Both the position numbers and the translations under genes were made by a program. Below, piece after piece: positions 31,088 to 42,439 of a DNA stretch of 64,000 bases (position 1 is the first letter of the stretch; the number at the start of each line of letters is the position of its first letter). The DNA comes from Dastarcus helophoroides (taxonomy: Eukaryota; Arthropoda; Insecta; Coleoptera; Bothrideridae): the NCBI GenBank assembly GCA_028583605.1, contig CM053328.1, positions 970,501 to 1,034,500 of the forward strand. The letters run 5' to 3'. Under the pieces are notes generated by a model. The model saw nothing but the letters and a program-made list of their open reading frames with translations. It ran no database searches and was not told where the DNA came from.

Positions 31088-31793
31088 GCCAATCATCTTT
31101 ACTTATGTATAAATTTGAAATTTTCTCCAAATTTTCTTGCGTTATAATTTAAAAATAAAAAAATTGTCTGTATTCAGATATACACACTTTTTTCTACAAT
31201 CAATCCAAATAATTATGGAATTGATAACAGTTATCAGTTGCATTGTCAACAAAGTGTTGACAATGTCTCAAATAAAAAGCATTTATTCGCAATAAGTCGA
31301 TGACCAGCACAGTTTATGAGATCGCCTGGGATCGCGCTATAATATTCGATTCCAATCCTAAATACTGTATTGCGTAAACTGGTACAAACTTCAAAAATAT
31401 TCATCTAAATGAAATAATGTAAAAGACAATTTTTTTCTGCATTCTATTCTTCAGTTAAATCTTTTTTTATTTGCAACAAATTGGGTTAAAAAGCCTTGGA
31501 ATGCAAGCACTCATTTTTCCATTAAATATTTTTTTTTCTCAACAAGTATTACAATATTGAAAAAACCTGCAGTTTTCCGATAATCTATGGCCCAGTATCT
31601 ACTAGCCCTATTAAAATTTAAATGTTATCTTTAGAAACCTAGGAGAATAGGAGGGGGACCGTCAAACACTTTGAGCTGTAAAACGAATGGACCGAAAATT
31701 ATTTAAAAAAATATTTAAGGATCTTTAGAAGTAGCTGTTTGAAATGATTCCTCACACGATATATTAACTAAACTTAATTTTTCGGAGACCGAA
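31088..31793 (-). repeat. family R, lacking both ends
   Basis: In minus orientation it follows 44150-44760 closely: CTCCGAAAAATTAAGTTTAG, GAACGCTTGCATTCCAAGG-like, AGATGAATATTTTTGAAG, TTGATTGTAGAAAAAAGTG and ATAAGTAAAGATGATT. Both terminal blocks are missing. An expanded TGTCAACA-containing stretch lies at about 31235-31262. Confidence 0.75.
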
Positions 31794-32744
31794 TAACAAG
31801 AACCAATCGGTTTCTTTCGTGTTTTTTAATTTGGTATCTTGTATCTGCTTTCCCTACCCTCTTGCCTTAAACCAAAGTCGGTTATTGATAAACAGATCAC
31901 CCAAGTAAGATTTCCATAAGTCGTAAATACTAAGTAATATTGTTCCAAGTCAGAAGGGGTAGATAGATTCACTAAAGATTGCTCAGACTCTTCACCCTTA
32001 AAATAGGACAATCGTAACAGAATTTTTTCTCACTTAGAGTTAATAAGAAACCTGATTCAATTTTTGCCTTATCTCAAACAAAGAAAATGCGGAACATACG
32101 TAACGCCCTCAGCCTCCCAGATTTCCTTATTTCCCGCTAGAATTGTCTCGAATGGATTGATTTATTTATGTGGAGCTGACGTCCACCCCTTGCTGTGATC
32201 CTTATAGACGACAGGGCGTGCTCGCATCCGTCTACAACCGCATCTACTCACTTCCAGTCGCGCGTCCATTGTTTAAGGCAGACCGTAATCAAAGAAGTAA
32301 CATTAATCACTAATAAAAAATTGGCCCATTTGAAACACTACTTTTGCGGGGTTCAGTAAATTTGGATAAAATAATTAATTAAGGCGAGTATTAAAATTTT
32401 AAGCGTCCTTGCTTGTATTAAAAGATTCTTTAAATATCGCTCCTTTTTCCCTATATCCATTAAGGACATTTCAAGGGGAAAATTTGCATGTAAGATGCCG
32501 AGAAGGACAAACGGATACCCTATCTACGGCGAATCCAAGAGATACAAGAATTTCCTTTATAAGCCTGATATGACTCGAGAGTGACACTAATTAAATTTGG
32601 AATTTTCGGGATGTGATGCCTCAATTTGCATGATTTTGTAGGGCAGACTGTTTGGAGGAAATCAATATATCACTTTACAGAACAACCTAACTCGAAAAGT
32701 CTTTTACGACTATTTAGTCATATATAATGATACGAGTATAACAC
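31794..32744. other. no recognised feature
   Basis: Includes a more GC-balanced part at 32130-32280 (GCTGACGTCCACCCC, CAGTCGCGCGTCC), without a recognisable gene. Confidence 0.4.
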
Positions 32745-32880
32745 GGTCCTATTTCAGTTGAAGTAGTCCTAATTCAGTTAAAGTAGTCCTAATTCAGTTA
32801 AAGTAGTCCTAATTCAGTTGAAGTAGTCCTTAATCAGTTGAAGTAGTGCTTATTCAGTTGAAGTAGTCCTAATTCAGTTG
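32745..32880. repeat. 20-bp minisatellite, six units plus a partial
   Basis: Six consecutive 20-bp units (32761-32880) of consensus AAGTAGTCCTAATTCAGTTG, preceded by a partial unit at 32745-32760. Units differ at a few positions (final A or G, TTAATC, GCTTATTC). There are no spacers, so this is not a CRISPR array. Confidence 0.95.
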
Positions 32881-33699
32881 AAGGAAAATTAATACATTTT
32901 TGTGTATTGTTTGAAATGGTACTTTAAAATAATAGATTACTTTAACTGGAAACTAAATTCCTAGCTAGACCATTCCATGGCTCCACAGAGACACTTTAAG
33001 CTTATCACATTATGACCACGTACGTCGACACGGCTGCAAAATTGCTGGAGTATCTGCTTCGAGCTTGTAGCTCCAATGTTAATTAATTGAAAACAATTAC
33101 TTATTATTTGAATGTACAATAATTTGGATGCAGCTGAAAAGTAACTTATTCCATCAATTCAACATTATTTCTTCTTTGATCAACTTATTTGACAAAAAAT
33201 AAAACCAGAATTTCAAAAACTAAAGAAACCTAGAAGTGTACACTACTTGGTCGACTTTAAAAATTCAAGCCCAAAGGGGGTGAAAAAGATATTTTATTTA
33301 ATATTGAAAAAAATTGAAATTTTTACACTTCGCACTAAGTGAAGCCCAATTAGGGAGCGCGTATACTTATATCAGACACCTGTTTCCGGAAAAGATCTAG
33401 CCTATTCCAGAGTGCAGGCCAGGAGATCAATATATGCACACGAGTCACTTCGTGATCCCAACACTCTGGTACGTTCGATAAAGGGGTTTGTAGACTGCAG
33501 CAGTTCGATACAGTATGTTGAGCTTTTGAGATTAGAAAAAAGAAAACCAGTAAATGTTGAACTTTGTTTGAATGGCATCATCTGCAGATGACTTAAAGCA
33601 AAACTGGTCCAGAATATTTTATCAAAATGTTGCGGAATTTTCATACTTTAATTTTTTTGTGTTTATGGAGTTTACGAATTATAAATATTGAACCATTTT
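32881..33699. other. mosaic of repeat relics, no gene
   Basis: 33235-33300 carries family Q (GTCGACTTTAAAAATTCAAG, AAAGGGGGTGAAAAAG), also near 58810 and 60235. 33350-33480 resembles family P and its flank (GAGCGCGTATACTTATATC, AGTCACTTCGTGA). 33575-33690 is a family M arm with a mutated hammerhead-like core (CTGCAGA, then AAAACTGGTCC). Confidence 0.45.
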
Positions 33700-33942
33700 A
33701 GGAGACAGCAAATTCGTGTGCGGTCCAGCTTGACATAGTGAGGACTTCTGTCTACGAAGACTCTTTTTTCTATAGAACTTCCAAGCTATGGCACGCGTTA
33801 CCGAAAGAAATTTCCCCCAAAAATTACAACCTATCCTTATTTAAGAAGGCGTTTCATCGCCATCTATTCTTGTTTCCGCATCCTACTCGCAATGCTTTGA
33901 AGGCATAATGGGGTTGCCCTTTGCGAGTGGATTAAAAAAAAA
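33700..33942 (+). pseudogene. non-LTR retrotransposon copy 3, 5'-truncated 3' end
   Basis: Matches the 3' ends of copies 1 and 2: AGACAGCAAATTCGTG, TCTTTTTTCTATAGAACTTC, TTCATCGCCATCTATTC, ending GAGTGGATTAAAAAAAAAAG. The terminal hairpin ACTCGCA (33885-33891) with TGCGAGT (33922-33928) is intact. Severe 5' truncation with an A-tail is the normal outcome of target-primed reverse transcription. Confidence 0.85.
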
Positions 33943-33947
33943 AGAAG

Positions 33948-34357
33948 TTGTTCTTTTTCTTTGCAACTAAAATGTGCAATGTTTTCACCGAAATATCAGT
34001 GTCCCAAAGTCGAATTGGCAGTGAACATGGTGAGCAGTATTGCTTAATGACACCCCAGATAGAGGTTGAATGCACCCTCTTGTATCGGCATTTCCAACCC
34101 TGCTCTCATCCACGTAAACATGCATCCCACTTATATATAATTCAAACCCTCTTTGTGTCGGGTGAGGTGAGGCTGGCGAATTTCGCGATCATCCCTGGCG
34201 TCGATTCATTGATTACTCTTGACGTAAAGCGAAGCAGCCGGAAATACACGCTGAAGATATTCAGCAAAAATCGCCACTTTTTAAACAGGCAATTTTGCAT
34301 TCTGTCGATTAATATTACAAATCGCATGATTACTTCAACTTGTTTTCTCTCTTTTTT
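33948..34357 (+). other. unassigned 163-aa open frame region (frame 33948-34439)
   Basis: The longest frame outside a recognised transposon. Its start overlaps the tail of LINE copy 3 and its end runs into a family R fragment (34358), so only the middle could be host sequence. I see no domain, signal peptide or splice evidence. Probably chance; listed because the composition here is less AT-rich than the surroundings. Confidence 0.15.
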
Positions 34358-34870
34358 TAGGATTGTTACCTTAACAGAAAAAAACGGAATTCTTATAATC
34401 TCACTCTCGGGTCTGTCACAAAGAAGTTTAAAATGTTAACCGCTACATATAGCCAGACGTAAAGCGTTGACTGCTACCGATATTCGATTTTTAGCATAGA
34501 CTATGCGCGTGGATACAATAATCCAAGTCGCTTTGTTGTAAGTTTTTTGACCGACAACACTGTACTTCATATTCTTATTCGCGACGCAGCTGAAGCCAAA
34601 TGATTTACTAAAAACTCGAAAAAAGTAAAAAGTCTTTTTTACGGTTCCATACTTTAAACGAAAAAAAAAAAAACGAAATCCTTATAATCTCACTCTTGTG
34701 TCCGTCCGTCTGTCACAAAGAGGGTTTCCTCGAAAACTAAGTGAAACGTAGACATTTGAAATTTTGCACAGCGTTAGGTCTCGACGACGCACGCAACTAA
34801 CACCAGCCAAGGATTAGAAAAAGAAAATATTTTATAATAAAATGGGCGGTTACTTCGGTCACTGAAAAAT
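34358..34870 (+). repeat. family R head fragments, two copies
   Basis: 34358-34437 begins TTAGGATTGTTACCTTAACA and has CTTATAATCTCACTC. 34640-34870 begins TTTACGGTTCCATACTTTAA and continues ATCTCACTCTTGTGTCCG, TTTTGCACAGCG and AAAATATTTTATAATAAAAT. The second may be the head of the copy whose tail resumes at 36112. Confidence 0.65.
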
Positions 34871-34939
34871 CAAGTTTCGTCCAAGATCGGTCCAATCGTC
34901 GTACAGATACATACAGATACAAAGCTGAATATTTTCTAA

Positions 34940-34985
34940 AACAGCACCCCTTTTATTTTAGCCAAGAGCCGCCATTGGTTGGTAC
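34940..34985. repeat. hAT right-end fragment
   Basis: AACAGCACCCCTTTTATT, then TTAGCCAAGAGCCGCCATTGG, corresponds to the hAT ends at 25441-25503 and 45885-45913. Confidence 0.45.
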
Positions 34986-35109
34986 ACATGTCCAGAACAT
35001 ATGCTCACAGCTTTCAAGTACATAGCATACTTAGTTTGTTTTTGACAGATAAAAAGGTTAGACGTATTTTGTTGTGCTCGGCGACTTTCTATTATTATAA
35101 AAAATAGGG

Positions 35110-36111
35110 CAAAGAATTTGCATCAAATTTTGCTCTAAAACACTTGGCGTACGGTGAGTCTGATCTAAGTAAAAAAAAATGTTTACAACTGGTACAAACA
35201 CTTCCAAGATGGCGGAGAAGAAGTCGATGACGAACCTCGCTCTGGACGCCCCAGAGCATCAACAACAGAAGATATCGTCGAAGCTGTGAGGAAAATTGTT
35301 TTTGAAAATCGTCGAATTACCATAAGAGAAGTTACTGAGGATGTTGACGTATCAGTCGGCTCGTGTCATGCAATTTTTTCGGATGTTTTGGGCATGTGAG
35401 TCAGCGAAGTTTGTTCCGAAACTTCTGAAATTTGATCAGAAGAACCATCGCACGAGCATCGCTTACTAGCTTTTGAATGACGTCAGTGATGATCCTGATT
35501 TGCTCAAAAGGGTCACAACTGGTGACGAAGCATAGGTATATGGGTATAAAGTCGAAACCCAATCGTCCCAATGGAAGCACCTAGGAGAGCCAAGATCAAA
35601 AAAGCACGCCAAGTCCGATCAAATGTCAAAGTTTTGCTCACTGTTTTTTTCGACTACCATGGCGTATTGCATCAGGAGTTTTTACCTCAAGGTCGTGCGG
35701 TCAATAAACATTATTACCTTGAAGTTATGCGCCGTTGGTGAGAAGCAATACGAAAAAAACGTCCGAAATTGTGGAAAAATAATTCATATGTTTTGCATCA
35801 CGATAATGCACCTGCTCATTCATCGTTGCTTGTGAGAGGTTTTTTGGCCAAAAACAACACGACAATCATACCACAGCCACCATATTTACCGGATTTGGCT
35901 CCCTGTGACTTTTTCCTTTTCCCAAAACTTAAAAGACTTATTAAAGGACGGAGATTTGCAACGATTGAAATAAAAACTATATCGCTAAAGCCGCTCAAGG
36001 ATATGCCAAAAACTGCTAATGAGAAGTGCTTTGGACAGCATAAATGTTGATGAATAAATAAATATTTTTTCATAAAAATATAAAGTCAGCTTACCTTTTG
36101 AAGACACCTTG
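35110..36111 (+). pseudogene. mariner transposase copy 1, decayed
   Basis: Reading across frames gives NWYKHFQDGGEEVDDEPRSG (helix-turn-helix linker), a RITIREVTEDVDVSVGSCH block, TTGDEA then a stop where the conserved Trp should be, LLTVFFDYHGVLHQEFLPQG, VLHHDNAPAHSS and PDLAPCDFFLFPKLK. These are the three catalytic Asp contexts of a DD34D mariner transposase, which cuts and pastes DNA at TA sites. Several stops and frameshifts inactivate it. The right end (inverted: CAAGGTGTCTTCAAAAGGTA) meets TA at 36112-36113 inside family R. The left inverted repeat was not found. Confidence 0.85.
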
Positions 36112-36620
36112 TAGATGCTTGCGTTCCAAGGCTTTTTGTGCCATATACTACTATATTTTTTAAAATAAGAAACTTGATTTAATTAAAGCATAGAATGCAG
36201 ATCAAATTTGTGTTTTACTTTATTTCATTTAGATGAATATTTTCGGAGTTAATACTAGTTCACGCAACGCAGTAATTACGGTTGGAATCGAACATTTTAG
36301 CGCGATCCCTGGCGATTTCATAAACTGTGTTGGTCTTTGACTTATTACGAATTGCGAATGAATGCCTTTTATCTGAGATCTTATCATTACAATTATCAAT
36401 TCCATAAATATTTGGATTGATTGTAGAAAAAAGTGCGTATATATGAAAATAGACATTTTTTTTTATTTTTCAATTATAACTCAAGAAAATTTGGATAACA
36501 TTTGAGATTCATATATAAGTAAAGATGATTTAATTTGGTCTATTCGCTGTTCACTGTAGTTATTGGTACGAAATCCTAATTGTGCGAGCCCGACTCAGTC
36601 TTGACTAAATTTTTTTAACT
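36112..36620 (+). repeat. family R tail beyond the mariner
   Basis: Resumes at TAGATGCTTGCGTTCC, the same point as 44429 in the uninterrupted copy, and runs through ATTTAGATGAATATTTTCGG to the end block TTGGTACGAAATCCTAATTG, TGCGAGCCCGACTCAG. The mariner therefore lies in family R, although the middle third of R is missing. Confidence 0.75.
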
Positions 36621-37382
36621 ATAATTTATTTACAGATCATTTATTAGAGACCTTTTGTGGCCCTGTAATAAATATAATTAAAAATATATCACTAATACAT
36701 AAAAGGACTTGAATAAAGGATGCGATTTAAAATGGTAAAAACTTGACCGAGGATATGATATTTTTCATTCGATAAAAGAAGCGTACATCTTAAAATAGAA
36801 CAAATAAAGGAATAGAGGATTCATCTGAAACAGTTTTCGAGAATATTTCCTTTACTCTTCATTTTTAACGTTATAATAAATGATATAGTCTAGACGGTAG
36901 TAAATCCTAACCAGCGCAGTGCTGAATTTCAACATTGGCAACAACATTTCACGAACTAGTGGATTTAGTGGGATTTCCATTGTTCCTATTGACTAAATAA
37001 TGAGCCAAAGCATTACAGACTGCATTGATGGAAAATCTCAAATAACCGACAGAATTAACTCCGTTAATAATTGAAACAACAACGCGAGTTACGTTATGCA
37101 AATAAGCAAGACAGTTAAGACTTTCCAAAATTTGTATCACAACCATTCCAGCTAATTCGATCTTTCATCTCTGACAATATAGGTTTGGAGTTGAAATTCT
37201 TATTTTTTTTTATTCCAACTTTAAAAGCTGAAATATCGAAATTAAGGATGAAATTTAAAAAAAGGGTGGAAGTCTCGAATTTAAGATCCTTTTTGGATTT
37301 TAAATCGAAAATTTAGAAAAAATGGAAAAGAGCTAAATTTTGAGATTTCTAAAATAATTTTATTATTTTTGCATTACATAAC
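36621..37382. other. no gene; short array-like patch
   Basis: 37190-37360 has a few GAAATTTAAAAAAAGGG-like units of the degenerate array class. The rest is unrecognised. Confidence 0.4.
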
Positions 37383-37630
37383 TTACCCTTTTACTGCACA
37401 GTGATTTACAATTAAACAATTAATGTAAGTAATTATAATTAATATGCTGCCGACCACGCATTTTTTTCTTCTGTTATGCGTTTTACTCATAGCTACATAA
37501 TACTGTCAAAGTTGCAGCTTGTTGATAACGAGAATTAATGTGACATTTGACTGGAAGTCATAAGTTTTTCCCCTATGAAAAGTAGTTGAATGCGCCTAAA
37601 GAAGTTTTCACTTCAAAAACACTTCAAATG
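37383..37630 (+). mobile_element. SINE S1, tRNA part mostly lost
   Basis: Starts with the TTTTACTGCACAGTGATT leader and has GCTGCCGACCACGCATTTT, CTCATAGCTACATAATACTG, GATAACGAGAATTAATG and ends CGCCTAAAGAAGTTTTCACT. The A- and B-box segment is deleted. Confidence 0.6.
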
Positions 37631-38183
37631 ATAACGCAAAAGTGAAAATATTTAACGACGTAATCAATTACACTGAAAACGCGAATGAATTTTTTTAATT
37701 ATATTATCCTGTTCGGAAGAATGGCGTCGCTTGTCTATTATGCGAAACATAATGCCGCCATCTGGCCCTTTCCAAGTGCAATGAAACTGCAATTATCTCG
37801 CTAGGAAGTAAGCTGATTGCATGGGTGATTTGCAAATTACCAACTAATGCTTTCAAAGGCTTTCCGTAGAGGTCACCATTTGCGTCATCCATCATCTTGC
37901 CCTGTCGCAGAAACCGGGGACACCCTAATTTTCGAGTGGTTGCAAATTAAAAAGTTACACAACCGATGTGCTTTGCGCTTAGTCATACGCCTACAAGAAT
38001 TGATAAAGAAATGAAATTTCGCTCGTTTCGCGCCGTGTTATCGAATTCATTTTCATAACTATTAAACTTTATTAACGATTAAAACAACAGTAAGGGTTAG
38101 AAATGTCAATAATTCGAATTCATTTTGTTAAGGGATGTCAAATTCATATACAATAAAGAACCTTAAAATGTTAAAAAAAATAT
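37631..38183. other. no gene; family M fragment
   Basis: 38041-38110 has TTTTCATAACTATTAAACTT, then TATTAACGATTAAAACAAC (family M end). 37700-37900 is more complex but unassigned. Confidence 0.45.
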
Positions 38184-38558
38184 TGTAACGCAATGTAAAT
38201 AGATGGAATAGAATTTAGAATAGAACTTGTATAATTTAGTAAATATAAAAAGTTTCTAGAAGTATCTGATAAGGGGAAAGCGGCCGCGATAACGAAACAA
38301 ATGGTAGATAAGCGTTCCAGAAATTTCGGCAAACGATAAGCCTTATCTGCCGAAAAGTTCTAGAAGCCGGGGGCCAAAACTATAAAAGGCGGTCAGCTTT
38401 CCCTCGAGTCAGTCAGTTAGAGTCAGTGTAATTAGTGAGTTAGTAGAAGTTAATAATAAGTGAGTTAATTGTTCAATTGTGGTGATCCAAGTTGAGTTCA
38501 GTAATAAAGTGGTGTAATTCACACGTGGTAATCAATTCGAACCGATAAGCCCGTAACA
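38184..38558 (+). mobile_element. solo LTR 5, best preserved
   Basis: 375 bp, TGTAACGC to CCCGTAACA, flanked by perfect ATAT at 38180-38183 and 38559-38562. It contains AGGGGAAAGCGGCCGCG, the inverted repeat AGATAAG/CTTATCT, TATAAAAGG at 38381, a TCAGTC initiator at 38409, and AATAAA near 38503. No adjacent retroviral-type coding region. Solo LTRs arise by recombination between the two LTRs of a full element. Confidence 0.93.
38381..38414 (+). promoter_or_regulatory. LTR core promoter (TATA plus initiator)
   Basis: TATAAAAGG at 38381 is followed 28 bp later by TCAGTC at 38409, matching the arthropod TCAGT initiator at its expected distance. The pair is conserved in solo LTR 1 (TATAAAA 3134, TCAGTC 3162). 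The predicted RNA start is in the initiator, marking the U3/R boundary. Confidence 0.75.
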
Positions 38559-38584
38559 ATATATTTACAACCGTCAACTAGTGC

Positions 38585-39055
38585 TAACTTCGATAATATC
38601 CATCTAAATATTAGTAATAATTTTTTTTCAAAGGAGCAACTTGATTTAGTTGATGGATAGAATGCATATCAAATTTGTCTTTCGAATTTATATTTAGATG
38701 AGTATTTTCAAAGTTAGCCCTAGTTTATTAAATTGCACGTAACGCAATAATTGCGGTTGGAATCGAACATTTAAGCGCGATCCGAGGCGATCTCATAAAC
38801 TATGTTAGTTGTCGAATTATTGCGAATGAATTCTTTTTATGTGAGACATTATAAATAAAGTTATCAGTTCCATAAATATTTGGATTGATAGTAGAAAAAA
38901 ATCTGTATATCTGAAAATACTTATTGCTTTTTTAATTTTTCAATTATAACACAACAAAATTTGGATAACATTTCTAATTCATACATAAGTGAAAATGATT
39001 TAATTTGCTGCTATTGACTGTTCACTGTAGTAATTGGTACTGAACGTATTCAGGA
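38585..39055 (+). repeat. family R tail with inverted stub
   Basis: 38685-39055 follows the R tail (ATTTAGATGAGTATTTTCAA, GGTTGGAATCGAACATTTAA, TTGATAGTAGAAAAAAATC, GTAGTAATTGGTACTGAACG). 38585-38616 (GTGCTAACTTCGATAATATC then CATCTAAATA) is the same R segment inverted, giving a small foldback. Confidence 0.7.
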
Positions 39056-40087
39056 GTTATTAACATATCAGTTAAGTGGAAGCATCTTTTATTAAACCGT
39101 CGTCGATCATGGAGTATAATACAAAATTTGTTTAACTACAAGCAATCAAACGGCTAATGAAAATTAAGAGTTATATCTTAATTATTTCCCAGACTTAATT
39201 ATCCTAGGCGAGTAAGATTTCCCTAAACGCCTCATTTAAATTACGCTTAAATTGAATTTGAATTGGGCCGATGGGTACGCATGGCACGAACTGGGGTCAC
39301 TAGATTGCGCGGTTAACAAGGTTAGATAAGAAATTGAAGTGACAGATTGTCACGGTCTCTCTGCGCCTTTTCTTATTTCATTTGGTCCGGTCAGCGCCCA
39401 AAGTTTTATTTCCTGACCAATTTATCGAAATGATCTTAAAATAAATCAGAATCAAGTTAACCTTCTTGCAGCATTCCAATTTTCGAATCATCGAATTACT
39501 GAGAATTTACACTAAAAAATAATTTAGATTTACATTTTCTGGAGTAGAGTCAACTTTTGCTGTCATTATTGATCTTCTCGGGGGTAATGTAACAAACGAA
39601 TTTAATAAACGAAGAAAAAATTGTTTTTTTTATTACGTTGCCCTATTTTTTACGTATTTGAATATCATACTAAACTTTATGTAAGGAAAACTATTCGTAG
39701 TTCTTTTTAATATTACAAAAATATTTGCGTAACGTAAATTCCAACGCAAAGTGTAGACAGCATTTTTAAATTATTATTTTTTGATATATTCAAATACTTC
39801 ATCGGTAGCATACTTTCTCCGAACCTGTGAGGCGCAGGGATGAACAGATATTTGATTAAAACATTCCACGGATTTTCCTGCGTAGTTCGATTGGATGTAT
39901 GTGCATTACGAATAGCTAATGTTAACGCGGATAGTTTCAAACAAAATTTCGTTCGGTATTTGATATCCAAGGGATACTTTATGAACCGCATATTTTTCAT
40001 TCTTTATTTACATGCGAAAAAATAATTGGCATTGTTAAAAAATCGATAAAACGATTATTTGTCCTTGTGGAGTCTTAATTTAAAAAT
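39056..40087. other. no gene recognised
   Basis: 39260-39420 is more complex (GGGCCGATGGGTACGC, GGTCCGGTCAGCGCCC) and could be unique host sequence. The 95-aa minus frame at 39713-40000 has no domain. Confidence 0.4.
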
Positions 40088-40520
40088 TCAACCAAGAGCG
40101 AGTCGAGCTCGCACAATTGGGGTGGTTCCGTATCAATTATTATAGTGAACAGTCAATAGACCAATCTATTTACTTATGTATGAATTTGAAATGTTATCCA
40201 AATTTTCTTGTGTTGTAATTGAAAAATAAAAAAATATCTATCTTTAGATATTCACTCTTTTTTTTTGACAATTAATCCAAATATTTATGGAACCGATAAG
40301 TGTATGGTGATAATGTCTCAGATAAAAAGCATTCATTCGCAATTCGCAAGTCGATCACTAACCTAGTGTACGAGATCGCCTCGGATCGCGCTAAAATGTT
40401 CGATTCCGCAATTACTATGTTGCGTGAACTAGCGCTAACCCCGAAAATATTCATCTAAATAAAATAATATAAAAGACAAATTGGATCTGCATGCTTCAGC
40501 TGATCCATTTTTTTATTTAA
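40088..40520 (-). repeat. family R tail
   Basis: Begins with the tail hairpin block AGAGCGAGTCGAGCTCGCAC, then GTTCCGTATCAATTATTATA, and runs to AAAATATTCATCTAAATAAA and TGGATCTGCATGC. Arms GCGAG and CTCGC can pair. The head is absent. Confidence 0.75.
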
Positions 40521-41439
40521 AAAAGATTGATACTGTAGTTGACTCGAGGTACCAAAAATTTACCACGATGGACCTCTATAAGAAAAAGCATCGAGTTAGA
40601 ACCGGTTTTATCTATCTACTTGACTTTGAAAAATTTTGAAATTCAATTCTAAAATATTGGCTAAAAACTCAAAGTGGCATTGAAGTCAAACTTTACATCA
40701 AAATTAGTCCTTAAATTTAAAATTTCGAAAATATAAGGTAATTTGGGGGAGCGCTTTAAATCTTTCCAATGATTTTCCCAATAATATAAATAGATACTTT
40801 GAGAAGAAAATAAAGTGACTTCAAACTAGCATGCAAAATCTTATGATCTCGATTTGTTTGCTCTCAACTCTGTAATTGTAATTATTTTTATAAGGTATTG
40901 ATAAAATGTCAACAACAAATTAATCCAAGAACGGAAGAATCGTATATTTTTTTAAGCACTTTGGCACGTTTACGTTATAAAAAACGTATTTTTTTGCCAA
41001 CTACCACCGCTTTCTCAGCGACTGTAAATCTGCCAAATTCGTGCCTGAAAGCTCTAAGAAGCGCGTCTTACAGCACAAGACGAGGGTGGCGCAAGGGGGA
41101 GAATCGGCGCAAGGGATGGAAAGGCAAGACGTGCGTACGCCTTGCAGATGTGACCAGACTAGGAGGGCGACGGACTTTTTATTAGTTCCGAAGCCCCAGG
41201 CATGATCGGTAATTTAGTTAATGATTGACAACAGATACTGGCCCCTAATGATAAATTGTCAAACTCAACTGCTTCGTTAACGGTAACTGAGAATCCGACC
41301 GCACGTTTTCAGGACGCCTTAACTCGTTAAGACGCCATTCAGCCCTTTAGTTTTTCTAACGGCAAGGTTTATATTTAATCAGATGGCGTTCTAATTCTGA
41401 GTGCATACGTCAAAATTGTAGCAGATACCGAGAGTAAGG
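40521..41439. other. no repeat recognised; one basic open frame
   Basis: A 95-aa plus frame (40898-41185) covers a locally GC-richer, Arg/Lys-rich stretch (GGGTGGCGCAAGG-like, 41070-41165). I recognise no domain and see no splice or promoter context, so it is not called as a gene. Confidence 0.3.
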
Positions 41440-41600
41440 TATGTGAGGTGAATGAGTTGAGTTGATAACAGTGGTGACGATGGCTTTGCGGTTAGGAAGT
41501 CTGCCTGTAACATGAAGGTTCTGGGTTCGACTCTCAGTCGCTGATCACACATTTTTAACTGTACTACAAATATACATGTCCTATAGAACACATTTACTAT
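41440..41600 (+). mobile_element. SINE S1 head variant
   Basis: A box TGGCTTTGCGG (41481-41491), B box GGTTCGACT (41524-41532), then CGCTGATCACACATTTTTAA as in the S1 body. Both boxes look usable. The acceptor arm is not formed, so this is not a tRNA gene. Confidence 0.6.
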
Positions 41601-42439
41601 ACAAGTTGGTGGCACAAATTGTCACAATACATGAAAAGTGTAGCTTGTACTATGAAACAACCTAATTGATGAGATTGGCAGGTTTAAAACTCGTTTAAGT
41701 TTAATATTTCGTTGAGATGACAGAGATTTATTGATAAAAGCGTTTCCAAGAATTTATTGATTTGCTCAAATCGTATATTTCAAATGTACAGATGGAAAAC
41801 CAAATTAAAAAGTTTAAAAAGAAAATTAAAGTGGAAGAAATGACATCCGGATGCATAACAAACTGTAACTTTTTTGAAGTAATGTCTTACGATTTCTTTA
41901 TAAATTAATATAGTGGCTTTCCATAACCCAACTCTGGAATCGGTCCGAACTTTCTCAATTGAAGTTAAAATGAAAACTTCATGACGGAATTTTAAAACAA
42001 ATTTAATCAACCTGCTAGTGAACGGAAAAGATTTCTATTTTTCTTAATGTGCAGCATTCGATTGAAATTCGATATAACGCATTCAATTTAAAGTATAGAA
42101 GTTGGAGTTACTTTTATTTTTCTTCTTAAATCGTGATTACAGCCCCTGCATTCGGCGGTCCTAAGAAATAGGACTGGGAACGTTGCCATTTATCAAGTAG
42201 GCAATGCATTCAAATCGTTCTTGACATCCCCAGGGCTTAGGCATGTGCGTATAGAATTCAGAAGACGAAACAATTACATGCGAATTGACTTGTTTTGGGA
42301 TTCTTGGATTCGATTCTATCGTCTGAATGAGAAATTTACAACGCCTTTGTCTTCACCCGAAGAGATAAACCAAAGTAATGTTCCTTAGTTTATTGAATCG
42401 CTTCAGCTATGATACATAAAATGTGAATACGTAAAAAAA
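41601..42439. other. no recognised feature
   Basis: No shared repeat; frames are short and unassigned. Confidence 0.4.

Noticed and set aside
32745..32880. CRISPR array
   Set aside because: Units are contiguous with no spacers, and the context is eukaryotic.
33948..34439. 163-aa frame as a host gene
   Set aside because: Starts in a LINE tail and ends in a family R repeat, with no domain or splice signals.
38184..38558. MITE or SINE rather than LTR
   Set aside because: TG...CA ends, 4-bp duplication, TATA plus initiator and AATAAA in the right order fit an LTR; no inverted termini beyond the short TGTTAC/GTAACA and no pol III boxes.
40088..40130. Helitron 3' end
   Set aside because: A hairpin is present, but no CTRR terminus follows and the opposite end does not start with TC in the right context.
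41470..41545. Functional tRNA gene
   Set aside because: Same reason; it shares the S1 junction and lacks acceptor pairing.
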